Below, piece by piece: positions 1 through 13,054 of a stretch of 64,000 nucleotides of DNA. The DNA is from Heterocephalus glaber (Eukaryota > Chordata > Mammalia > Rodentia > Bathyergidae). The stretch lies in NCBI RefSeq assembly GCF_000247695.1, contig NW_004624751.1, forward strand, positions 28,709,201 to 28,773,200. Direction: 5' to 3'. The notes beneath the pieces are model-generated. The model was not told where the DNA came from and did no database searches. It was given only the letters and a program-made list of their open reading frames with translations. A program made the translations under genes and the position numbers. How positions within the stretch are numbered: position 1 is the first letter of the stretch; every line of letters begins with the position of its first letter.

Positions 1-1531
1 TTTTGAATTTAAGGTTTTCATTATCTGGTTCTTTACAAAATTTAAATATCTGAATTTTATCTTTGAGATATTATTTTTAGACAGTCCACACAAAGAGTCA
101 CACCAAGATATATGCTGTTAAATAATAAGAAATGTAAAAATTGAAGTGAACTATTTGGGTATTTAAAATGTAGTTAAGATAATGTTTTATCATTTTATAT
201 TTCACTTGCTATAAAAAAACAGTGACCTTACCACGTGTGAGCATTTGTCATTTCTTAACTGAAGTAATAAATTCTGAGTTGTCACTTAGATATACATATA
301 TGTATATTAGCTTAAATTTTTTAGCTAAGACTACATTCATATTTTCAGACTTTGAGACTGCAGTAAAAAGCCCCCTTTTCATTATATTTGGTGTGTTCGT
401 TGATTAATTTTTTCACACAGAAAACCTTGAATTAAAAGCCCACCTAATGGGGCTTAGATGGATGTAATTTCAAAGGCTCTGATCTGCAAAGATATGAATG
501 TCTCAAGCAGGGGGGGCTCTGAGAAGACCTACATTATGTTCAAATTCCTTTGCTTTCCTTCTCAATTTGCCAAAAATATTTAGTCAAAAGTAATTTTATG
601 CTACACTACCTGTCTTTTAAAATAACTTTATTGATATTTGCTTCTTAGGATATGTCACATATAAGAATGACTTCATTAAAATAGTGTAGTTAATTATGAA
701 ATTATTGCTTTGGGAAACAAGAATATCAAGCATAAGATATTTATGTTGAGTTGCAATGAACTATTTTTAGATTAACTGATAGATCACTTTATTTTGAGGC
801 AGCTATTTAGTTTAAGAAGATTTCTGAAAATCTGTAGTGTATGTCCATTGAAGCTAGGTGTAGACAATTAATAATTAAATTTATGTACAAATGTGCTAAT
901 GTCATATATATGTGTATATACATATATAATCATATGGAGAAAATGAACTAAAACTCCACTTGATCCAAAGTCAAAGACCTCAAACTAGGTGTATTTAAAT
1001 TTCTTGGTGTATTCTGACTTGGATTTCTTTAATAAGGGAATAGCATTCTAATTCTCATATTTAAAAAATAATTAATCTTTAAAATTTTCCTAAATTTGAT
1101 GAAGGATTTGCCAGTGCCTGAATTTCATTAGAGATGTGATCCTGTTGTTTTCTGATTCAGAATGACTTGGATTGATCTAGGATTTCAATTTGGGGTTCTT
1201 CTGCACTTTTAAATGTGTGCAACTGGATTGGAAGTTGTCACAGACAACTTACTGAGCTGGAAAACTCACTATGTCATTGTTTAATTGGTCTTTTATAATT
1301 TTGGAATATAGATATATTGAAGTGTCTTAAACTATGCGGCACAGCAAAACAGTGAATAGCTAGATACTTTAAAAAAAGTTGTACAGAATAATGACGGGGA
1401 AGATGGGAGATATTTAACTGAATAATAAAAAATAATAACATTGTATAGTGTGAATGCAAAACCTGAAATACATTATAGGTTTCTAGCAAGAAATTAAATT
1501 GCAATAAGCCAGGCAGAAAAGAAAACAACCC
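1..1531. other. AT-rich unique sequence
   Basis: No gene or recognisable repeat is seen here. The only structured part is an alternating TA/TG stretch at about 903-936. Open frames are short and have no recognisable protein. Confidence 0.6.
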
Positions 1532-1765
1532 CACATATTGAATGACCTCACTTATACATGGAATCTGAAAAAGTTGAACTCATAAAAGCAAAGCAGAATA
1601 GTGGCTCCCAGAGGCTGGAAAAGATGTTGGCCAAAGCTACAAAATTTCAGTTAGATAAGAAGCATACGTTCAGTAAATCTGTTATACAACAGGTGACTAT
1701 AAGTAGACCTTAGAATTTAGAAAATAGTATATGTTTGTGAAAAATTGATTATACTTTTGGAACAT
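1532..1765 (+). mobile_element. L1M-type LINE 3' untranslated fragment
   Basis: The stretch carries the typical order of an old mammalian L1 3' end: a 'cacttatacatggaatctgaaaaag' type start, then 'aactcataaaagcaaagcag', then 'gtggctcccagaggctgg', then 'aaatttcagttagataag' and 'ggtgactataagtagacc'. It is in sense orientation and decayed. Only the extreme 3' part is present, with no reverse transcriptase. The subfamily (L1MA/L1MB range) is an estimate from memory of the consensus. Confidence 0.75.
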
Positions 1766-1800
1766 AATCTTTTCAAAGCAAATATTAAAAAAGACAGTAC

Positions 1801-2950
1801 AATAAATTGGTTTATTTTGATGAATCATACTGAATAATTGAATAATATTTACCTTTCCTTAGTATTAATTAATGGAGAAGTAAACTATTAAAAGTTCACA
1901 ATATGTTTTTCATTATCTTTGAATTAATATGATATCAAATGTTTCTAAATAATTAGAATACCCTTGCATTATGACAGCAAAAAAGCATATTCTTTTCAAG
2001 ACCTATTAAATTATATCTCAAGAAAGAAAATGTAGTAGATGAAAAGACACTATTTAATGGCATCATATTAAAGGATTTGTGATACATACTTGTTAATTCA
2101 TTGAAGGCAAACTAGTTATAAGTAAAGATAATGAAAAGCAATTTTCACAATATGTTAGTCAAGAAATACTTTATTACATTTACTTGTTAGGTAGATGAAA
2201 TATTTTGTAAAAATCTTATACTCGTATGCTGAACTTATATTAACAGGAATAACAAAAGGCTGTATTAGTCATAGTATTGTGTTTTAAAAACATTTGATGT
2301 AGAAATAAGTCATTGAAAGCATAATACACTTTGAATTTAGCACATTATATTCAATAATATTCTCATTTTATATTTAGAATTTCTGATTTTTAAAAAAGTT
2401 AATTTAACCTAATTCTCAGAAATGATATTTCTTGAGTTAGGCACTTCTAATTGAATTATGGCTCTATATTTTGAAAGAATAGGTTGAAGCATTTTATACT
2501 GGGCTAGATGGTAATGTGCGTGCAACAGGTGTAAAACTTTTTGCCAGAATTATAAATCCCTGTGGAGTATATTTTTATTTGTATCTACCTTAGCCCATTT
2601 GTAGACTATGCATTTATTTATTTGGGAGAAAAGCCTTTCTGTACATGTATATGTATATACATATAAGGTATAAGGCCATAGGACAATCTACCAATAAAAC
2701 TGGCTTTAATTTTCACTTTAGGAACGTATAGAAGCATAAATATATACAATATATAAATGCATAAATATATAAAAATATATAAAAAGCACATTCTACCACA
2801 TGAAATTTGAAAAGGAAATTGAAATTTTACAGTAAATCAACAATTTGTGCTTAAATATTTTAAAATATATATGTGAGATTTAGGTTATTTGGATGAAATA
2901 GATATTAGTTACTAGAATTTGCACTTTATTGGATAACGTTAGATGGTCTT
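1801..2950. other. AT-rich unique sequence
   Basis: Nothing gene-like is seen. A dyad-rich TA/TG patch lies near 2641-2668, and short runs of ATATAAA-like sequence occur near 2740-2790. Confidence 0.55.
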
Positions 2951-2965
2951 AATATTGTTGTTCCA

Positions 2966-3063
2966 GGGCCAGGGATTTAGCTCAGTGGTTTCGCTGCCTG
3001 CTGTGCAAGTGCAAGGACCTGAGTTTGATCCCCAGTACCAAACAAACAAACAAACAAACAAAA
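2966..3063 (+). mobile_element. ID-like tRNA-derived SINE with perfect target-site duplication
   Basis: The body begins GGGCCAGGGATTTAGCTCAG, giving a polymerase III box A, and ends with a box B-like GAGTTTGATCC and CAGTACC before a (CAAA)n tail. An exact 11-base target-site duplication, ATTGTTGTTCC, flanks it at 2954-2964 and 3063-3073. This proves retroposition by the L1 machinery. The copy is short and carries no gene. Confidence 0.92.
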
Positions 3064-3073
3064 TTGTTGTTCC

Positions 3074-6039
3074 GTTTCTATTATTGGTTTATGTTATCGT
3101 TTCTTACACTGTAGAACAAGCATATCTTTTTGAATCAGTGGATAAATGATAGGAAAACAATTTCATAACCTAAAAAGTGATTATTCTTCTAAAAGCTTGC
3201 CATCGATGAGATGAGTTAGGAATAAGGTCAATGGGTTAATCTGCAGGTCTACATAAAGAGATGTGTATTGCCACTTCTTGCAGTAGACTGTAATTGTCTT
3301 TGAAAACACCTGGTAAAGGTTCAGATAAATTGAAATCAATTACTCTTTCAATCATTTCATAGCATTTGTCAAGTCATTACATCACTGGTAGAAGTGCAAG
3401 CCTGCATACTTTTTTGCAAAGTAGAAAGCTTATAAAACAGTGTCTACTTAAAGGTTTCTGCCTCACTTAAAGCTTATGGAATTAAAAAAAGAAGCATCTC
3501 AAACATTGTACATAATAAGCCTTATCCGTAATTATTTGATAAGCCATTTATTTTTGCATTTAGTTATGAGAAGACAAAAACATATTTAATATCACTTTTT
3601 GCATCATATGGTATACATATATGTTAAGAAGGAGGAAAAATATAAGCAAAATAGTTTCAAAACAGTTTATGATTTGTGAGCTCTATTACCTTTATTTTTA
3701 ACCTTCTAAGAATGGTCTGACAAGTGTGTATGATAATCAAAGATGAATATATATGGGCTGGTTACTGACTTTTTTCTTCACATCATTGACAGTACATGCA
3801 GATTTGAACTTGTAGCCAGGAACAGTGCTTCCATGCTTCAAATTGCCAAAAGACCCCCAGGGATAGAAACTTGACCTGCTTTTATGAAACCATAGAATTA
3901 CATTTATACAAGTTATCCCATGGGAAAGGAATGAACTGATCCCAATTCAAACCTTACTATTGAAGCCTTCTGTGTTAAATTTGATTTTTTTTCCCTCCTA
4001 TTAACACCTGTCTGGCTACCATATTTAGTAACTCGATATTAGAAAATTTTTAAAAATTACTCAACAATGATATTTCACCATTCAGCCAAAGTGCCATTAA
4101 ACTTTTGCACTTATATAACTAATTTTTCTCACATTATAAAGATACTAATTTTTAAAGTTCCCACCATTTGTATACATCCTAATTTAAAGGTGTTTAAAAC
4201 ACAAATTTGTTTAGGTAAATATCAAAATATTTACATTACACTGTTTAACTAATTTCTCTTTACTAATGATTTAGCTCAAGTAGAAGAAACTTTTTAAGGG
4301 TGTTTTGCTTTGCTATTATATTTCAATATATAAATTTTTGTATGAGTATTTTAAAGTTAGAGCTACATTTTAAATGGTTGTATTTCTTATTTTATTTTTG
4401 GTTGAACTATCTAAAAGAGTTTCCAGAAGGACATTTTGCCACTAATAGAAACAAACGCAAGTACTCACTGATATTTTTGGTTTAGTTGAATTCACTTTAA
4501 TTGTGTATAATAGGCCTAAGTTGGAAAACTTGAAGTTAGTCATTTGTTCAAAATGAAGAGGATTTTAATATATAGTAGTTTGCTAAATTTCTGTAATACT
4601 ACAAGGCTTATCATATGTGTACAAATGGTTAACTGATATAAATAGGTAGTGTCATAGTATCTTTGTTTATAAACGTGACAGTATTAAATGACCAACATTA
4701 ACAGAATGCCATCCTACTTCTCTATATAATTTCTCTTGCTCTCAATCTTACATATGTAAAACCAGTTTATAAATTGTAAGTCAACACACATATGCCATTA
4801 CAATTATGATGGTTAAACAATCCCTCATTGAATTTTGGAGGTGAGGTGATCAAATTCCTGTTTCAAATAAAAATTAAATAAAGCTTCAGACACCTCTCAC
4901 TTCTTTTTCACTTATATCTAAAACCATTTGGTTAAGATATTTTTTGTTATTTCCCTACAAGAACAAAACATAAAAATTCCTCATAAAAATAGTTACAGTA
5001 AATCAGTGCTTGGAGTACAAGGAGGGAAATATTTTTAATGGAGATATATCACTTTCCTTACCATCATTAGTCTTGATCATCAAGAGAAAATATGCGAAGC
5101 TTTAAGCATGTATTATTTATTTATTGGCTCTTATGAGACCAAAAAAACCTCTCATAGTAAGATTCCAAGTTTTCTGCCTTGCTTTGATACAATATCACTT
5201 GAATGAGTTGAGAAATCAAATTAATCATTTGAATGTTTCCTAATATCACACTGATACTACATTTATAATATACCAAATATTAACATCCGATTATATATTT
5301 ATTTAATTTGGAAGTTTGTCCCAACTACTTACATAGTGACTTAACATAAATCACCTCACTTTCTGTAATGGTGATGGAAGGAGAGAAAATAGGTAGATCA
5401 TAAGAGAATTATCCTGGTCTCAAAAAGAATCTATTTCAGGAAAGGCAACCTGTTCTGATTTTTGTAATGGTGATGATATGAAGTTTCTATGACCTTTTTT
5501 TTGTCTTGCAGTGTCACTTTGCAGTTTTATTTCTAATAATGATTCATGGTACACACCATGTGAACTGAACAAAAACATCATGCCAAAAACATCTCGCTAC
5601 AAAATGTGTAGTGAGAGAGATGAAACTTTTATTTTTAGGCAATTCTCTAAAAGCGAAGAGAATTGTACAGAATTTGCACAGAAACTAATTCTTAAATATC
5701 CTTATCATTTAAATTATACTCATAATAATCTTTTTTGGGTAGTAAAATTATAAATGAAACACTTTACCATGAGATTTATCTATAAACATCTTGATGAAGA
5801 CAGAAAAAGTCTAGGTTTTGAGCTAATGATATTTAGATTGGATTCTCCAAATTTATTCTTGTAAAAATATAATATAGTTTATTTTTATTAAGATATTCTA
5901 TTCCAAATTTAGGAAATAAAATTAAAATGATATATCCAATCTGGAATAAACTTTTTTGCTCTTTTTTGGGGGGAGTGGGTTAAATAAGGGCCCATGACAG
6001 GAATGCTATTTGTTTTTCACAAAAGTTGTTTGTGATTTC
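3074..6039. other. AT-rich unique sequence
   Basis: No gene or confident repeat is recognised. A long pyrimidine tract ending in CAG at about 5490-5510 resembles a splice acceptor and precedes an 80-codon open frame, but no coding signal or homology supports an exon. Confidence 0.5.
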
Positions 6040-7110
6040 AGGTACCCTTGGGAAATCTCTTGATCAGATTCACATCTGTTCCTGTCAAAGTGGGTGCTAA
6101 GATACCGGTCACCCAGCAACCATGTCCAAGAGGGAATTGGGCCGATAATAACTTCAAAAAGGAATGACAGATGCTAGATTAGGATGAAAGACAAAATGCA
6201 TGAAAAATGAGCTTGTTAGAATCAAAAATTTGTTCAAGCACCTTTATGCAAATTAAATGAATATTGAATATTTGCATGCAGTAATTTCTACTTTTTCATT
6301 TGAGAAGAATTGTGCATTTAAACTCACAAATGCCAGTTCTTTCTTTGGTACTAATTAACGTACAAAGCAGAATCACTTTTTAAAAATCAGATTAGCCACC
6401 TGGGTTCTTATATCTCCACTAAGTGTGTTACAATGTTTTTCTTATGATAGTGGTACTCTTTAAAATGCCTTGGTTTATCTGATTTTTTTCATAATAAACA
6501 GTCTCACGTGAATTGAGATTATTTTAGAAGAATATTAATCCATTTCTTGAGAAAGCATTTCAAAAGTAACCTTATCCTGTTGTCCTTGAAATTGGTTAAT
6601 GTACATTAATAAAAGATCACTCAAGATGAGTTCACACCAAAAGCACAGACTTCTCATTGACTGATTAAATAACAAAGCATTAAAGTATACCCGAAAAGAA
6701 AGTAAGCAGAAAGGTCTCTTCAAAATTTAAGATGCTCTTTGATACATTACCAGTTTTTTCTATTGAACTGTTCACATACCAATCAGAATTTAGAAGGGCC
6801 TGATAAAATGTAGTGATTGAGAGAGGTTTCTGAGTCTTGGTTTAGCAGTGTCTAATGTGGTCACGTAGAGAAATTGATTTTCTTCAGAAATTAATTAATT
6901 TTTCATATCGCCCTAAGCTGCAGTTAAAAAGAGTGCATACTTGTCTGTTTTTTCCAGAAATATTGCCTAATCATATTAATACCATTGCCCCAAGGATGAA
7001 AAGATAATTGTACAAATGCATTTGGAAATATGTATCACTGAGTATTTATGATTAAATTATGCAAATGACCCAGCTCTCATCCTTTCCAGACCCAGATTGT
7101 CTAATTAGGA
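6040..7110. promoter_or_regulatory. Candidate conserved noncoding / enhancer-like region
   Basis: This stretch is free of recognisable repeats and is of higher complexity than its surroundings. It holds three exact POU octamers: ATGCAAAT at 6246-6253, ATTTGCAT at 6270-6277 and ATGCAAAT at 7059-7066. A perfect 12-base palindrome CAAATGCATTTG lies at 7013-7024. ATTA/TAAT homeodomain cores are frequent. Clusters like this are typical of vertebrate developmental enhancers. No conservation data could be consulted, so function is inference. Confidence 0.3.
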
Positions 7111-7566
7111 TTGATATGCTGAATAGATGTTCCAGAATTTGAATACAAGCATGTCCAAGGAGCAGAAAATTGGAAATGACAAGGCTGAAATCCAAAGAAA
7201 AGTGTCTTTCATTTCTGTACTTTGTTAGTGTGCTGTTAGCAGTTGAAGGCTTTTTTCCTCCTTTTGGTTATTTTGAGGTTTATATGTCCTTAATAGAAAT
7301 AACTATGGGAAATGAATTTGAAATTTACAAAATAGTATTTCATTTCTATTTGGTACTCACTTAGAAACAATAATCTCTTGTTCGTTGAAAGAGAACATCT
7401 CTAGTAAGTTACTCCATACAATGTAAACATAACCTTAACTGGGTGACTTGTTTGAAAACTTCCTCTGAATTAGCATCATAGCTTTATTTTAAAGGTAGTT
7501 TTCCAACCTTAGTGGTATGCCAATCAAATATTTTCTAAAGATATATTTCCTTGAATCTATAGTTCG

Positions 7567-7588
7567 TTCATTCATTCATTCATTCATT
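7567..7588. repeat. (TTCA)n microsatellite
   Basis: Five to six copies of TTCA in tandem, then degenerate TTTA. Confidence 0.9.
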
Positions 7589-7679
7589 TATTTGTTCAAA
7601 CACTTCTTGCATTTGGAGAAAACTGTTTAAGCAACAGTTTTGATTAGGAAAAAAAAGCAGCTCTTTAAAAGTAACCATG

Positions 7680-8120
7680 TTTGAATATGAGGTCCTCAGC
7701 AGGCTTTCTCCCTCGCTGATTACACTCATTCATCTTAGATGGAGGGGTGATAGTGAGGAGCTAGGAAGGACTGAACTGTCAGGATTCCAGCCTTTGTTAA
7801 GCAGCGGGTAGTCACTGCCTCTGAACTCGGCTGGCTCCTGCTTCCCATCTGCAGGATGATGGATTGCTATGTTTAATACATTTCAGCTTTTGTCTGTCAT
7901 AGTGTGGACAGACAGTACTATCAGTGATTTCAACAGTGATTAGGGAACCATTTCAAACCATTCCTATTGGCCAGACAGCTTCCAGGAATGTCTGATGAAA
8001 CATAGTCATTGGCACTCTTGCCATGTAAATGTGGTTTTGACTAGGCAGAGATTGTACACTCACAATTTAAACCAATGCAGAAGTTCATTACCAACTACAG
8101 ACTAAATTCCATTTTAGAAT
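7680..8120. promoter_or_regulatory. Candidate conserved noncoding sequence
   Basis: This is repeat-free, with balanced base composition compared with the AT-rich flanks. It has a CCTATTGGCCAG CCAAT-type motif near 7964 and a TGTGGTTTTGAC RUNX-like motif near 8030. No long open frame is present. The call rests only on complexity and motif content. Confidence 0.2.
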
Positions 8121-8435
8121 CAACTTATATGAAGCAATATTAAGGACATTTTGAGATTCAGACTATTCATCCCATGTAGTTCCAACTTTAAGAAGAATTT
8201 GCATTCTTTGTATAGTAACAGCACACACTTAAGGGCAGGACTGTGTTCCGTAGACTATGATATCAGTTACTGCTATACTCATATTAGTGAGCTACTGAAC
8301 TGCAGTGGGAAAGTAGAATGTGAGGACTATGTTAAGGCAGTAAGACATGACATGGCATGTGTTATGCTGGAATTTGCTAAGCCGTGGATGCTTTGTGGTT
8401 CACAAGTCCAAAGGGTGAATGATTTCAACAACTAG

Positions 8436-10181
8436 AAATCTACTATGTCCCAACTCAGTATTCTCCCTGGAGTGTCTTATTCTATTTATAGTACTGGTGC
8501 TAAGGAAATACAATTAACTAAAGGAAAAGAAAGTATTCTTTGAAGCCATTAATAACAGACAAAGTTTAATTGCAGCAATGGGAATAATAAATAACTTTTA
8601 AATAAATAAATAAATCATATTGGTAAATAATGTATCATTTACCAATTATAATGTAGCATAACAAATGTAATATGTTATAAGTTAGTAAGCTAGTAAGTAG
8701 TAAGTTAGTAAGTTAAAAAGTGTTTTATAAACATGAAGTTTTACCTTGTGTAAATAGGTAATTATCAAAAGGGCAATCCAGCTAAAGTTTTGAAACAAAA
8801 ATCTAAACTAGAAGATACTTGCTTTTTCTAGTGAATAGTGATATTCATTCTGTTATATTGGTACATGCACATAACATATTTCTAGTATTTTCAACCTCAT
8901 TACCCTACTCTCTCTATCTCCCTTCCAAGATCTCCTTCCTTTTCTCTAAAACTAACTTTTTAGTTTTGTGTAATGAAGGTACTTGCTTTTAATTAATCTC
9001 TATTAAGAAAAAGATAAAGAAAAAAATTGAATAATATATACCAAAGGTCTGATGAGAATAAAAACTCCTGATCTTAAATTACTTCTTAGTGATGACTCTG
9101 ATAGGGCAAAAGTTTAATTTGGACCCCTTTCAGTAAAGTTTTCTGATTTGGGATACATGATAGGAAGCTTACTCACAGATCCATACATCATAGCGCAGAT
9201 GCATGCATACTCTCACATGGTGCAGTTTAAAAAAAGTTTAATAGCTAAACTGATTGGCATTTTGACATTGCTGATTTGGTAATAAGGATAGGTGGTATTT
9301 TACCTCCTGGGAGAGTTATAAAAGCATTCATATGTTTTATAAATTATATTGCTCTTTGTCTTAGTTTAAGGTTATTGAAACAATGTTCAGCTCTACAATT
9401 GTGCATTCATTCAGCATATATTAAAGAAGTCATTTGTAAATAAAAAGTAGTGCATACATATTTATAGAAATTATATAACTTGACGTAAGTAAATCTGAAT
9501 TTTTAAAATCAAACCTACTCACAGTTTATAGAGCACACATACATATAGTGAAAAAATGTATTGTTCCACAATGCTTCAGTATCTCACTTTTTAATATGTG
9601 TTTGCCAAACTTTTAGCAGTAGAGTACTAAGTATCATCTTGCCTTCATGGTGGTGCATAGGGGAGAAGATAGGAAAATGGCAGTATTTAGAGAAGGCTAA
9701 GATACAGGGAAGCTATGAGCAGGTCACATCCCCTGGAACTACAGTAATGTGATGAATTCCTTTCAAGTCAAATGGAGATGCATAGCTCAGGAAACTACAG
9801 TTAAGGTTTCTGGCCTTGAGCTTGTAGCATCAGATGGACTGGAAAGGCCTGGACTTGTGGAGTAACACTATGTTCTAAAGTAGAACTATCTCATGTGATG
9901 ATCACACGTTACTCTGCTCCACTTGCTCTCCTAACTTTCTGTTGACAAATTTTAAGGATGTAATTAATAGTCAGCAGACATTTAGGGTACAGGACCTGGC
10001 AGAGCAATAGACCTTAAGAAGAGTAAAGTGGTGTTTTACTATATAAAAGGGGTAGAATTTCCCTACCCCAATATATTATAGGAAATAACACATTTGGCAA
10101 GCTCAAATGTATATTTGGCCCATAGATGATTCTGCTTTGGCTATGCAGAACTAGATATTGTGCAACATCAGGAATGTTGGA
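8436..10181. other. AT-rich unique sequence with simple repeats
   Basis: No gene is recognised. It contains an (AATA)n run at 8599-8615, a GTTAGTAAG-like imperfect tandem at 8681-8714, and a pyrimidine-rich patch at about 8890-8950 that could be an old L1 remnant but is too degraded to call. Confidence 0.5.
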
Positions 10182-10221
10182 GTGTGTGTGTGTGTGTGTG
10201 TGTGTGCGCACGCATGCACAT
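10182..10221. repeat. (TG)n with GC-rich alternating extension
   Basis: Forty consecutive bases alternate purine and pyrimidine: a (GT)n run followed by GCGCACGCATGCACAT. The strict alternation with CG steps is the sequence requirement for left-handed Z-DNA. Confidence 0.95.
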
Positions 10222-10429
10222 TGCAGGTTGCCAACCCTTTTTATCTACATTCTTAGTCTTATGTTTAGTTAAACCTCATAATTACAAAGTAATACAAGCC
10301 ATTTGTCTTGCTGTATTTAAATAAAGAAAAAAATATGAGCTAGAAACTAAATGAATGAGTTTCTCATGAGGCTAAATGAACGAGTTTGCTGTCTGGAAAT
10401 GTTTCTGAGTGAAGGAATATTAGAGTCCC

Positions 10430-10880
10430 CTCTAATCCATTCCATCTATCTCTAGCCATATTGTGGATACACTGGCTTCTGCGTATGCAACAGCAGCTTT
10501 GGTGTGAGTGTCTTGCTGTTACTGTTTGGTAGATCCATAAATTGGGGGAAACAGGGAGTCAGGCCAGAAGGTTCAACTTCCTATTTCTTTGTAGCTTCCT
10601 ATAATGATTCCACCTCTAATGAGGTGAATTACTACTGCATGAAAAAGGAGAAAAAAGGGTTTTGGCCATGTGAGCTAATAAATCACATTGACTACCTGCT
10701 TGATCAGATCAATTGTGCATAAATCAGTGCCTTAAAGAGTCTTAAAATAAGATTCTACCAGCACCAATCGATTCAGTGGCTTGTGTAAAGGCATGGTCTC
10801 TTGCCCATGACACACTGAACAGGAGTCTGCAGTACTGACTGCTATATCCTGTCCAATGTTGAAGAGAACGTTTTTGGAAT
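10430..10880. promoter_or_regulatory. Candidate conserved noncoding sequence
   Basis: High-complexity sequence without recognisable repeats. It contains CCAATCGATTC (CUX/ONECUT-like core ATCGATT) near 10765, TGATCAGATCAATTG near 10701-10715, and TCTAATGAGGTGAATTAC near 10614. A 72-codon open frame in it has no recognisable domain. Function is inferred. Confidence 0.25.
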
Positions 10881-12400
10881 TCAGAGATATGGTTCTGATG
10901 ATTTTTAACTAAAATATTTTTTCCCTCTGCAGTTCACTTTTGTTACTTAGGTTAGTACAAAAATTAAATTCTCAGCACATATATGAAAACTCTGTTTTTA
11001 AAGTATTAGCAACAAGAATGATTCTTAGAAATTGCTTCCCAAAAAAGTATCATGTTATTTCGAAGGGAAATTATTATTAATGTCCAAGAAAAGTATTTTA
11101 TTACTAAAATAGCTGTATATTTGATATTTATTGAGCTATAGACACTTTAGAGTTATGAGAAGAATCAGGGAAGTTAATTTTAGATTTTAATTAGATTCAT
11201 TACTAGCTAAGAGATATTGGATGAGTCAACCTAAAGCTCCACATTCTCAAATGTGAAAAGTGAATGATAAAGATGCCCTTTCTACTTATTTCAAAAGAAA
11301 GTGGTGAGATAGTAATGTGATAATAGTAATCTGAAAGCATTTTAGGAATTGTAAGGTGTTTTTAGAGTCACCTGTTTACAATTCCCAATAAAATTTTGAA
11401 AACTCCTCTTACCAGAACAGATTAGGAAATATAAAGATAAAATTATTTTGGTTCTTGCTATCATTCTATGCTCTTCTTGCTAAAGAAATTCAATTAAATC
11501 ACAACAATTAAAATGAGAATTTGTGAATTCTGAAAAATAGCAAAGCTTACATGCAAAATTTATTAAAATTGTATTAGGGTTAACTTTCAAAGATAGTTTG
11601 AATCATAGGTTGAAATGGTTAAATCTTTAAGAAGGACAATAAAACAAAATATAGTCACAGCGCATATACAGGAAAATATTGATTTTGGAGAGGAACACTT
11701 CAATATCTGTAGTAGCTGTCATAAAATTCTCTACAAAAGCAAGAGATTCTATACAAGTATAAATCAGGGCTATTGAAACTTTGATTTCCTTTAAAAGTTG
11801 AATAGAACATGCTATGATGGCTAAGTATCCAGAATTTTCTTAAATAATTTACACTTCTTTACCAAGCACCTCAATATCCACCAAATGATTATTTTCTAGT
11901 CTCTTGCTTTGAAAATACAATTAGTACAGGAATTCAAGCATCTTAACATAAAACTTTGTGTCTATCAAAAATTTTGTGAATTCATCAATATAATATAATG
12001 TTCCCTGTATCAAAATACTATTGTTCTGCCTTTGTCTGTAAATTCATCACAATGTCTTGACATTTTTTGTAAATTATGTAATATACATTGTTTCTCCCTT
12101 ATTATATTGTGAAATTTAGTAGGTTGTCGAAATTGGATCTGATTGATTTTCTCCCTGGCATTTGTCTGCAAAAGCATCTCGTGTCTAAAATTCACTGGAG
12201 GAGGAAAAGATCCAGGTGAAGTTCTTCTGTTGCATTGTCCTTTGTGTACCTAAATTTTGAAATATTTGTGATCAGCTCATAAGTTTTCTTTCTCAAGCTC
12301 CTCAATAGATTTTATACCTTGACTGAATTTAATTTCTAATGATTAATAGTTACTTTCCAGGGATTATTACATAATATTATCTTGCATTTGTTTGTGTTAA
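10881..12400. other. AT-rich unique sequence
   Basis: Nothing gene-like or confidently repetitive is visible; A+T is very high and all open frames are short. Confidence 0.55.
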
Positions 12401-12452
12401 AATTCTGAAGTAGTTTCTGGCACACAGTAGACGCTCATTACAAGCACGACTG
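12401..12452 (+). mobile_element. MIR or L2 3'-end fragment
   Basis: The segment contains 'ctggcacacagtagacgctcat', close to the shared MIR/L2 3' motif (ctggcacatagtaggcgctca). Only this terminal piece is recognisable. Confidence 0.5.
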
Positions 12453-12860
12453 ACATACAGAAATTTTGTTTGCATATTATTGAATTATATAAAAATGTTC
12501 CTATGGAATGATTCATTATGGAACATTTTAATTAGGAACCAGGGAATAAAATACTAACAGAAATATAATTTCTTATGCAGAAATTTAACACCCAAAGTAT
12601 ATTTAATATTAGTTCTTAGATATACTGGAAGGTACCGTTAATTCTTGAATTCTTCCAATATTCCTATGATAGTTGGAGCACAAATAATTAAACTTTGTAT
12701 ATATTCATACACACATGATGTGTAAGGTTGAAGTTTTGTTTTCATCTTGATTATTACTAATTTTCTCTATCATACTAATTATGAAAACATCAACAAATTC
12801 ACAATTTTTGAAGTACCTAAACATTTGAATTGAGCTGTTAGACCAGAAATAAGTACACAG

Positions 12861-13054
12861 TAGTACCTTGGTTCAGAATGCTTTTGTTTGTAAACAATTT
12901 GATTTCCAAACAGAAGCATTTGGCAAATTTTTTTGGTGTGTGAACTCTGCCTTGGGTGATGAACACAACCTTGGCCATCTTTCCTGCAGGAAGAAGAACT
13001 GGCCATCTTTTACAGAATCATGGAACAAATTAAGTTTGTGAACCAAGTTACCAT
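12861..13054. mobile_element. Small inverted-terminal-repeat element (MITE candidate)
   Basis: The ends form an imperfect inverted repeat: TAGTACCTTGGTTCA at 12861-12875 and TGAACCAAGTTACCA at 13039-13053, with 13 of 15 positions complementary. The interior has repeated TTTG/CAAA blocks and no coding potential. The size of about 190 bp and TA at the edges fit a nonautonomous Tc1/mariner-like transposon. Family not assigned. Confidence 0.4.

Noticed and set aside
5490..5753. Strong splice-acceptor-like tract followed by an 80-codon open frame
   Set aside because: No homology or donor site supporting an exon; such tracts are frequent in AT-rich DNA.
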